The notes under the pieces were generated by a model. It saw only the letters and a program-made list of their open reading frames with translations, ran no database searches and had not been told where the DNA came from. The position numbers and the translations under genes are program-made. A stretch of DNA of 64,000 nucleotides from Branchinecta lynchi (Eukaryota; Arthropoda; Branchiopoda; Anostraca; Branchinectidae): assembly GCA_023053575.1 (NCBI GenBank), contig JAKZAP010000006.1, positions 19,353,280 through 19,417,279 on the forward strand, given 5' to 3'. Below are positions 56,052 through 64,000 of the stretch, in pieces. Numbering within the stretch: the stretch's first letter is position 1; the number at the start of each line of letters is the position of its first letter.

Positions 56052-56187
56052 TATGGCCGGCTTCTACCAGATTATTGTAGTGGTTTGCGAACTCTGTTCT
56101 CAAGCCCCTCGGTAGCTCAGTTGGTAGAGCGCCTGCCTTGTAAGCAGAGAGCCCTGGGTTCAAATCCCTGCTGAGGAGCATTTTTGT
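56052..56187 (+). repeat. tRNA-Thr-containing repeat unit, copy 1
   Basis: The block from TATGGCCGGCTTCTACCAGA through the tRNA-like sequence to ATTTTTGT is shared with 62373-62508. About 50 bases upstream of the tRNA part are conserved, and similarity ends abruptly just after the T run. It could be a SINE or a duplicated tRNA locus. Confidence 0.75.
56106..56178 (+). tRNA. tRNA-Thr(UGU)-like sequence, probably tRNA-derived
   Basis: A cloverleaf can be drawn: D arm GCTCAGTTGGTAGAGC, anticodon loop CTTGTAA (anticodon TGT at 56139-56141), T loop TTCAAAT. The internal promoter boxes are TAGCTCAGTTGG (A box, consensus) and GGTTCAAATCC (B box, one change). Faults are a C-A mismatch at the first acceptor pair, a T-T mismatch in the T stem and one mismatch in the anticodon stem. 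A T run follows as a pol III terminator. It may be functional, but a SINE or pseudogene is at least as likely. Confidence 0.55.
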
Positions 56188-56460
56188 CTTTCAGTTGACT
56201 ACTTATAAAATGTTTCCATCTCAAGGGCGTCTTCCCCATTGAAATTATACATTTGATTCTATTTAGTTTTCACTATAAGACCCCGTCTTGTGGGTCCTGG
56301 TATATCTACGTGGCTCCGACAATGGAGTCCTAGATTTCTAAATTATATTCGAAAAAACTGTTTCTGGTTTATTGGTCCCGTCCCTTGTGTAAAGTGCCAT
56401 CTATGTATTATTATGGAGCCGAGAAGTTCGGCAGTTGCGCGTTAGTGTGAAATTAATTGG

Positions 56461-56830
56461 CTTTAAAAGACCCCTCTTGCTTATTCTGCCTTTTATAAAT
56501 ATACCTAGCTTCCTTATGGAATTATAAGCTTCTAAAATCCCCACCCTTCTCCATTGTTTCGTTTTATGCCGACGAATTTTAAGCACTTTTCGGCCGTGCC
56601 GAGTTTTGCCTGTAACACAACATAAAGTTTGCTGGAATCTTCGAGGTCCGCTAACAACTCTATCACACATAAGAATATGAGACTCTTCTGTTCAAGACTT
56701 TTTCATTTGCTTGGTTTTTCCACTTTTTAACCACGGCGCATTCAGTTTTCAAACGTTTTCGCTCAGCCGCCGCATCGGAGAGCGGGAAAGTTGGATAGAG
56801 TCGACAGGCGCTAACAAGTAAATATCTGAA
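56461..56830 (-). pseudogene. LINE ORF2 C-terminal fragment, second copy
   Basis: Homologous on the minus strand to the two LINE pieces at 23560-23812 and 24516-24780, with 'cgcatcggagagcgggaaag' and 'ctttagcttcctta'-like blocks. Here no F1 element intervenes. The reading frame is broken. It lies 115 bases before the TM3 exon. Confidence 0.6.
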
Positions 56831-56944
56831 TTCAGGTAGAAAGTAATGTTATTTTCGAGAAAAGTTTTTTCTGAGCCATTTCATACTGAAAAGATCATTT
56901 CTAGTAAGAGTTGTTCTCTAACTAATAGGTGCCATTGTTTCCAG

Positions 56945-57035
56945 GCCCCTTTCGATCACAGCATTGTTGGCTGTATCCTCGAAGTTTCCTTGCAGTACTT
57001 CCATTTGACAAACTTTTTCTGGATGTTTGTCGAAG
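56945..57035 (+). CDS. Class B GPCR (CRF/DH44 receptor-like), TM3 exon
   Basis: The acceptor gccattgtttccag leads in phase 0 into APFDHSIVGCILEVSLQYFH followed by LTNFFWMFVEG. The Cys is the TM3 partner of the extracellular-loop disulfide. YFHLTNFFWMFVEG is close to invariant in insect DH44 receptors and is matched in CRF receptors by YFHVTNFFWMF.EG. The donor gaag|gtaagt leaves phase 1 inside the final Gly codon, as in CRF receptor genes. The next exon, expected to begin with LYL- or CYLH-type sequence, was not found before 64000. Confidence 0.96.
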
Positions 57036-58485
57036 GTAAGTCGAACCGACAGAAGATTAATGGGGAAAACGATCAGCAAATCGGAACGAAAGCGATTTCC
57101 GAACTGGCTTTGCGTCGATAGATCTTTAAACTATGAATGACTAGGCAGACAATTAGTGAAACGTGGGCGGACCCATTCCATTCTCAAAGGCTGATAACGT
57201 AAAGGAATCGTTCTTGCGGAAATAGACCTGTCAGAAGAAGAATTCAGCTTGACTTTATAATGGATGTCACATTTCCAGTATGGAGTGTCAAGCTATTTAC
57301 AGTAGTAACAAGTTATAACGCTTGTTTGCTATCATTTCTTTTGTCATTGGCCCATTTGTCATTTCTATTTATCCGCCTTTGGGTCAGACAGCCCTTTCAC
57401 TCTTTCTTACAAGTCCGCAGGTAAATACTCCTTGAGCCCAAGCTGACTGCTGGGAAACATATATTCAGAAGATTGCTACTAACAGATACTTCAGCTACGA
57501 TGCTTAACAATCGTAGCTGACGAACCCGTTTTCAGCCATTGTTTGAATATATGATCGCAGGTTTGTTTTTAAACCTCAAACCTGAAGAAGACTGTTCCAA
57601 AGAGGGGCTGAAATATCGCTAGAATAATTGTCAGTTGCATGTTATCCGTTTAGCACGATCGAAGCTTGTTTCTCTCTCTTCAGCCCGTCTGTCATTGTGT
57701 TGCGAGAGCGGTTTTGTCCTCATTTTTTTTGTTTTTGTTCCTATGCCGCCGATTTCATTTTATTCCTGGCAACTGGTAACGGTCTAACCTGTGCGGTTTT
57801 TACGGAAAGTGTGGACCTTCGGCCGGATTGATGAATATGACATTACATTTTGGAAAGCTCCGTAGAACTCTTGCCTGGGGCCAATAAGGATGGGTTTTGC
57901 TTGTCCTCGAGCCAGAGCCTACGGTGTGCGAATTATATAGCTCATGTCAGAGAGGACTATCTGAAGTTGTGTAGCTAACCTTTCGTTTCATCAAACCATG
58001 TTTGTGCTTTCGAGTGGAAAGCTCCATTCTAGCACGCAAGCAGGCAGGCACCAGTTTCAAACTGAAGATGGACTAAAATCTATAAGTGTTAAATACATGC
58101 GACCTGGCTCCACAGCCAACATATCTTCTTTGAGTGATAAATAAAAAGATCTCCAGAAACAAAAAAGTGTTTTTTTCCCGCGGGTCCGAAAGTGCTGCCA
58201 TCTATTGTTTCTATCCATGTCTGTTCGCGATTTCAGCTGAGTTTATCATTCGTTTTTTTTTTCACTTGGGTTTGCGGTAAAGAAATGGTATCAGATGTGC
58301 CTCCTAAGCTATGAAAGTTCTCTCATTGCTAAAGAAACTCTAGGGCTTATCCTTTGCTCCTTTCTAAGTGGTGACGTTTGAAAGTTGGCCTGCAGCAAAA
58401 ATGTCAACTTTTGAACTAGGACAGGTAGAACTTTTTTCTCGACGGGAATCGATAGCCGTTGATGAGCTGATCAAAGTGCATGCCA
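57036..58485. other. Intron 4 start with inverted repeats
   Basis: It opens gtaagt. At 57420-57640 lies a relative of the hairpin repeat at 55600, with its own stems CAGCTACGAT/ATCGTAGCTG (57492-57519) and CAGGTTTG/CAAACCTG (about 57556-57583). No exon recognised. The open frame 57628-57831 has no family match. Confidence 0.5.
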
Positions 58486-58492
58486 TCTGTTT

Positions 58493-60783
58493 TTATGGCA
58501 CTTGAGCTTACTCAAGTGCCATATAGCGATTGTAATTTCTGTCCGTCAGTCGGTCTGTCGGTCTGTTGGTCTGTCGGTCCCGGTTTTGCTAGTTCGGGCA
58601 CTTCCAGATAAGCTAGGACGATGAAACTTGGCAGGCATCTCAGGAACTGGACCAGATTAAATTAGAAATGGTCGCTTTCCCGATCCGACCATCTGGAGGG
58701 GAGTGGAGGGAGGAGGAATCCGAAAAAAATAGGAAAAATGAAATATTTTTAGCTTACGAACGGGTGATCTGATCTTAATGAAACTTAATATATGGAAGGA
58801 CTTCGTGTCTCGGACCCTCCATTTTAAATCCAGACCGGATCCGGTGACATTGGGGGGAGTGTTGATGTTGGTGTTGGGATCCGGATGAAACTTGGAGGAA
58901 AATACAAGCAAAAGTCCTAGATACGTGACTGATATAACCGGAACGGATCCGCTCGCTTCGGGGGAGTTGGGGGGGGGAGAAGTCCGAATTTGTAGTGATC
59001 CCGCGAGTTCCGTGCTTCCTGATGTGCTGGGACGATGGAAATTGACAGGCACGTCTGGGACCCGACCAGATTAAATAGGAAATCGTCAATTCACCGATTC
59101 GACCATCTGGGGGGGGGGGGGGGTGGAGGGAGGGTGAAGCCAAAATTTGAGGTATTTTTAGCTTGCGAACGGGTGATCGGATCTTGATGAAAGTTGATAT
59201 TTAGGATGACCTCGTGTCTCAGACATCTCACTTTAAATCCGGGCCGGATCCGATGACACTGGGGGGAGTTGGAGGAGGGAACCGGAAATTTTGAGAAACG
59301 CTTAGAGTGGAGGGATCGGGATGAAACTTGGTGGGAAAAACAAGCACAAGTCCTAGACACGTCATTGACATAACCGGACCGGATCAGGGCACTGTGGGGG
59401 AGTTGGGGTGCTGGGGGTCCGGATTTCTAGCGATCCCGCCAGTTCGGCATACTTCCTGATGTCCTAGGGCGATGAAACTTGGCAGGTATGTCAGGGATCC
59501 GAACAGATTGACTTGAGAACCGCCGTTTCCCCGACCCGACCATCGGGGGGGGGGGGGAGTGGGTGGATGGGGAGTCCGGAATCTAGTGGCGTGCATAACT
59601 TTTGAACGGGTGATCGGATTTGAATGAAACTTGTCTGGTGAGCTTTCGCCTCGGACGTTCAGTGTCAGGTCCGGGTCGGGTCCGATACCTGTGTGGATGG
59701 GGGGGGGGTGGAAAACTCAAGAAAATCTAAAAGCAGAGGGATTGGGACGAAACTTAACGGATGGAACAAGCACTAGGCCTCGATGAAATTGACGGAGCCA
59801 GATGGTTTTGGGGCTCTGTGGGGGGAGTTGGAGGGGGTTTCCTGGAATTCTGGTAGTCGTGAGTTAGAATAGTTCCAGATGTAAAACGACAACGAAAATT
59901 TGCAGGCATATTAGCGACCCGAATTATCTTGACTTAAGAACCTGACACAACATACCCCCGGAAACTTCCGTTCCTAGATCCGAGCATTTTTTGGGGAGCA
60001 AGAGAAGAGAAATATGGAAATTGACTTCTATAAATTGCGAACGAGTGGTCTGATTCGAGTGAAACTTCATGGGTGATCGAATCGATGGCCTCGACATGTA
60101 AAACATGCGTTCGAACCATATGCGACCACGATTAGGGGAATTGGGGGTGGGGGGGGGGACTTTAGACATGCACAAAAACCAAACGGATGGACCGAATGAG
60201 ATGCAAATTCGACAGTGCCTAGTGTATGCGGACTAGATTTATTATTTGGCGTCCGGGCCAGATTCAGCCAAGGTAGGGGGGGGGGGGTACTGGAAACTTG
60301 CAGATAGGCTATGCTCCAATTTCAGTAAAACTTGATGGACAGGAACAGGGAATTAAGAGATTGGGCCCGAACCGGCTCCGACAACGTTGGTGGGAGGGGG
60401 GGGGGGTACCGGAACTTTCCAAAAATGCTCAGATTCGAGTGAAACTTGATAGATGGTATAAAAGAAGATGCTTTAGGTGGTCGATTTTTTTTATTCCGAA
60501 CCAGATTCGGCCACGGTAGGTGGAGATAGAGTGAGTACCGGAAAACGTGTAGCACGTCTAGGGATCAAACAAATGGATTGATTGGTATGAAAGTTTGAAC
60601 AGTCATGTGCATTTGCTACAGACAATCGAGACGATGCCGGAACTGCTCAGAAATGAGTGAAACTAAATATCCTATTTCTATTTCCGAACCGCCTTTTTGG
60701 GTGGCAGGTGTATTTTGTGACGTTCTCATCTACTTTCTTGTGCAGCCTACTCGTACAAGTGCCATATGAGCTCGTAGCTCTTG
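58493..60783 (-). mobile_element. F2 Helentron-like element, copy d
   Basis: On the plus strand it begins with a perfect hairpin, TATGGCACTTGAG CTTA CTCAAGTGCCATA (58494-58523), then a tract of GTCW/GTCG tetranucleotides (58542-58580). About 2.1 kb of G-rich core units follow, and it ends CAAGTGCCATATGAGCTCGT plus AGCTCTTG. It shares end sequences with copy c at 7205 but has a longer and more diverged core. Confidence 0.85.
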
Positions 60784-60789
60784 TTTGTT

Positions 60790-62372
60790 ACAAAAATTTC
60801 TTCATGAGATACACCAGTTTGAAAATTTCAAGGGGTTGACAACTTCAGTAGTAAGGTACACACTGAAACCAAGAATAGGCGATACCAGTTGTTAGTCATG
60901 TATGGGACTTTTAAGCAACAGTCGACTATTGGCTCATAACCATCTTCGGCAATGAGGCGTCTGCAGCTTTTGCTAGTTGTTGTATATTTGTTTCCGGTGT
61001 ATTCGATTATAAGAACAATTTAGTTCCCAATGGTAAGATATGCAAGGGACTTGTAAGTAATAATCGTCTGTTATGCTACAATAATCTGTAGGGATGAGGG
61101 GTTTGCAACTTTTGCTAGCTGGTGTACCCATTATTTGTTTTCGGTGAACTTGATATTCTATCATGGGAGAGGACTTGTAAGTAGGAATCGGTTCACGATG
61201 GGGCTAGAAATTTGTGCAGATGGGTGCACATTGTATTTGATTTCTGTAAATCTGACGGTAAGAAAGTTTGTGTCGATCGTCTGTCACTGTAACCTAGGAT
61301 TAACTGTTTACGCAACGGATACAAACGAAAATGTAAAATAATGAGAAACTAAGAAAAGTTACGGATGGACTTTGCAATTTGCCACCCACAGAGTGGGTAA
61401 TTGGGCCTGACTTAAAAACACCCGATTCGGGTGATTTTGGATCTTCATTCTACCATTTAGCCCAAACCTGTATTTAAGTAACTGTTCAAATAAGCATACA
61501 TTTGCTGTATTAGGATTTTCGGAAACTTCAGTTGACAAGTCAGTACTCAGTAGCTGGTGTTTGAGTTTCGACTTGATCGCTGCCCTGTCCCCGGCTTCGT
61601 GCAAATCATTTGTTGGGACCAAAAGATTTCAAGCATTACAGAATCCTGTTTCGTACACGAAATCAACCAATAGCAGGAAATAGTATAAAAGTAAAAGGAG
61701 CAATTGAAAATATTCGTTACGTGTATCATAGGAACAAAGTCTGAATCGAAACCTGGACTTGCTAGTACTAATACCGTCTTTAGCTTCTACTTGGTACAAA
61801 GCTACTCTCTCTTAAGTCACTGTTAAAAGCCAAGATTTCAGACATGGAACATTTCTGTCATAGCAACCTATTTCAAACAAGAACATGGTTAAAAATGAAA
61901 GGAGACACGAAAATATTCGCCAGGACGTGTCTATTGTCATGATGATATTTAAAATCATCGACATTACATTGATAGTTATCCAGTTCATTTTGTTCGTGGA
62001 AGGAAATTAAGAATCTTATCGTCACTGGACACGCAGGGGCGAGAAAAAGGGTTAGCCACTAGCGAGTAGAAACCTGAAGGAGGTGAATGTTTGTGAATTT
62101 TTTCAGTGTTTGTGACACTTCCTTGGAATGAAATGTTTGCTGTTATCACGATACACAGAGAGGAGTTGGTTTTAGCAGGATCACCGTTAAACAACAAGAA
62201 ACGCTGTTTATCCTTGGACTGCTAACTTCAAAGAGCGGACGTTCAAACTGAGCCAATAGTTTTGTTAGGTTGTTAGTTGTTTTTATTTGTAAGGTTTTGG
62301 TTGTGTTCATAACCAAGGGTTTTGGGATGTGAACGGGCTAGATGAATTTGCCTCGTGCGGGATCACTGTTCC
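60790..62372. other. Intron sequence, no gene seen
   Basis: At 60955-61145 two similar stretches occur ('cttttgctagttgttgtata' and 'cttttgctagctggtgtacc'), each followed by 'tttgttt.cggtg', a short local duplication of about 165 bases. At about 61600-61940 'tttcaa.ca' and 'aaaaatgaaaggag' pairs suggest another weak duplication. No protein recognised. Confidence 0.4.
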
Positions 62373-62508
62373 TATGGCCGGCTTCTACCAGACTATCGTA
62401 GTGGTTTGCGAACTCTGTTCACAAGCCCCTCGGTAGCTCAGTTGGTAGAGTGACTGCCTTGTAAGCAGAGGTTCCTGGGTTCAAATCCCGTCTGAGGAGC
62501 ATTTTTGT
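62373..62508 (+). repeat. tRNA-Thr-containing repeat unit, copy 2
   Basis: It matches 56052-56187 over its whole length with few differences, including the upstream 'cttctaccaga.tatygtagt' part, and diverges right after ATTTTTGT. Confidence 0.75.
62427..62499 (+). tRNA. tRNA-Thr(UGU)-like sequence, second copy
   Basis: Same length and fold as the first copy. The anticodon is TGT at 62460-62462. The A box TAGCTCAGTTGG is intact and the B box is GGTTCAAATCC. Acceptor faults are the same (first pair C-A), and the T stem has a different mismatch (C-T). Independent T-stem changes in two copies argue against strong selection on tRNA function. Confidence 0.5.
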
Positions 62509-62509
62509 A

Positions 62510-63225
62510 TATGAGCATAAAATAAGCAATACGAAAAAAAAAAGAAGCAAATCGAATATGGATAATAACCTATCCATTAATCTACTCAAATGATAAAATG
62601 GGGAGGGTAATCAACATTTAGTGATCTCTCTTGAGGTTTACCTGTTCGAACTTTTTCTCCGTAACGGTTCCACAGCAAGGCACTGAATGAAAAGCTGGGC
62701 CGAAAGGTCCGAGGGACAGAAGATTGTTTGATTGTCGAAAGCGCCACAGGCTCCGGTATCTTTCTGTTTCTGTCGTTCAGTCAGCCTACTGAAAGACAAA
62801 TCTGGGACCGGACAAAGTAAATACAATAGTATGTCGTTGACAGCCGTGAGAAAAAAATGGTGCCAAGGAAGTAGGCTACACGGAATAGTACTACAGGCTG
62901 CGGACCGGTAAATTTGGTTTCGGGAGAGAGGGGAGGGGCTTTATTAGATGAATAGGAAAGTCTTATAAAGGGGAGGTGTTGAAGATATGTTCGTGTACTA
63001 TTTGTGATGGTTCAGGAAAGCATGGAAGCCACTTCATGTTAACTTTCCAAAAGAGCCAAAGAAAGGCTGTATTCAGCAGCCTAAAACGGTGGATGACAAG
63101 TACACTCTAAAGTAAAACGAAACGTTTTCATGTATGCAACGCTGCCGGCCTTAAGAAGCAGTTTTCGGATCTGCCAGTTATCTAATAAAACCCGTAGGGA
63201 AAAAATCGGCCTGGAATCCAGGCAT
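62510..63225. other. Intron sequence, no gene seen
   Basis: Unclassified sequence up to the 58-bp satellite. Confidence 0.4.
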
Positions 63226-63750
63226 CTGGAAATTTGGAACCTGGATTCCAGGCTGATTCTGGAATTCCAGACTTCATCCGGATTCCAGGTTCCAAATTTC
63301 CAGACCAGGATTCCGGGCTGAATTCCAGGCTTTGTCTGGATTCCAGGTTCCAAATTTCCAGACTAGAATTCCGGACTGAATTCCAGGCTTCGTCCGGATT
63401 CCAGGTTCCAAATTTCCAGACTAAAATTCTGGGCTGGATTCCAGGCTTTGTCCGGATTCCAGGTTCCAAATTTCCAGACTAGAATTCTGGGCTGGATTCC
63501 AGGCTTCGTCCAGATTCCAGGTTCCAAATTTCCAGACTAGAATTCTGGACTGGATTCCAGGCTTTGTCCGGATTCCAGGTTCCAAATTTCCAGATTAGGA
63601 CTCCGTGCTGAATTCCAGGCTTCGTCTGGATTCCAGGTTCCAAATTTCCAGTTCCGGGATTCCAGACTACCTGTATATTCTGGATTCCAGACGGCTAGTC
63701 TGTTCTGGATTCCAGACGGCTCGTCTGTTCTGGATTCCAGACTCCAGACT
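63226..63750. repeat. 58-bp satellite, about 8 units
   Basis: The motif 'ggattccaggttccaaattt' recurs every 58 bases from about 63290 to 63640, with partial units at each end and a final run of shorter 'gttctggattccagacggct' units at 63690-63735. The unit is rich in CCTGGAATCC/GGATTCCAGG palindromes. A period of 58 is not divisible by 3, so the open frames on both strands (for example WNLESRQ-like text) are artefacts. Confidence 0.9.
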
Positions 63751-64000
63751 TTTGAAAGTCACAACAAACAATTTACTTCCGTGGCATACATTTCCGCATT
63801 CCTTGGTTTCAACTCTTTCTAATTTCTAAGAAAACCATTATTTTTCTGAGAAACTACTTTCTTCGTATTCAACAAAGCACGAATGAATCCTTGTACACAT
63901 GTGATAATTAATGTTAATTTAATGATTTAGATCAAACAAACAACAATAAAAAGGCAGTCAGCAGAAAACGTTGCATCTTGAATAGATTTATTTACAAGGT
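63751..64000. other. Unclassified sequence to window end
   Basis: AT-rich, no feature seen. Confidence 0.35.

Noticed and set aside
63081..63482. Glycine/proline-rich repetitive frames on both strands
   Set aside because: They are produced by the 58-bp satellite. The frame shifts between units.
57036..64000. Search for the next receptor exon (after TM3)
   Set aside because: No acceptor followed by a Leu-Tyr-Leu or similar helix sequence in the right phase was found, so it likely lies to the right of the window.

Overview
The window is nuclear DNA of an invertebrate animal, most likely an arthropod or a close protostome relative. It has large introns with GT-AG splice sites, class B GPCR exons of the CRF-like/DH44 receptor type, non-LTR retrotransposon fragments, and many hAT-like and Helentron-like elements. 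I see no operons, no bacterial gene layout and no single-exon host gene. Most long open frames are chance frames across repeats.

The one host gene I can support runs left to right across most of the window. It encodes a secretin-family (class B) receptor closest, from memory of the family, to insect DH44 / vertebrate CRF receptors. Four coding exons are visible: 9038-9292 (hormone-binding domain), 35187-35361 (end of that domain plus TM1), 51180-51273 (TM2) and 56945-57035 (TM3). Their splice phases match (1, 2, 0, then 1 leaving the last exon). The signal-peptide exon(s) and everything after TM3 were not found and probably lie outside. Three introns of about 26, 16 and 6 kb hold nearly all the other features.

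The rest is a dense, nested repeat landscape. Family F1 (over a dozen copies on both strands) has a GGATCC palindrome near each end, a (GTCY)n tract near one end and a core of about 137-bp tandem units. Family F2 has the end motif CAAGTGCCATA, a terminal hairpin, a similar tetranucleotide tract and a core of about 280-bp units. Both look like non-autonomous Helentron-type (HINE/DINE/pearl-like) elements. Several hAT-like elements are defined by 8-bp target-site duplications: 7107-8987 (carrying an F2 copy), 25871-27838, 30641-32360 (carrying an F1 copy), 35805-36147, 36588-36782, 5790-5961 and 53717-54749. The last contains a broken hAT transposase C-terminus. Other items are a foldback element with a 9-bp duplication (50339-50874), a Harbinger-like MITE nested in another MITE (10121-10877), a 5'-truncated reverse transcriptase inside an F1 copy (19201-20420), more decayed LINE fragments, two tRNA-Thr-like repeats (about 56.1 and 62.4 kb) and a 58-bp satellite near the right end.

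The nesting gives a partial insertion history. hAT-like elements of one family received F1 and F2 copies, an F1 copy received a LINE, a LINE remnant received an F1 copy, and a MITE received a Harbinger-like element. Nearly identical F1 copies differing in the number of core units suggest recent spread of that family.
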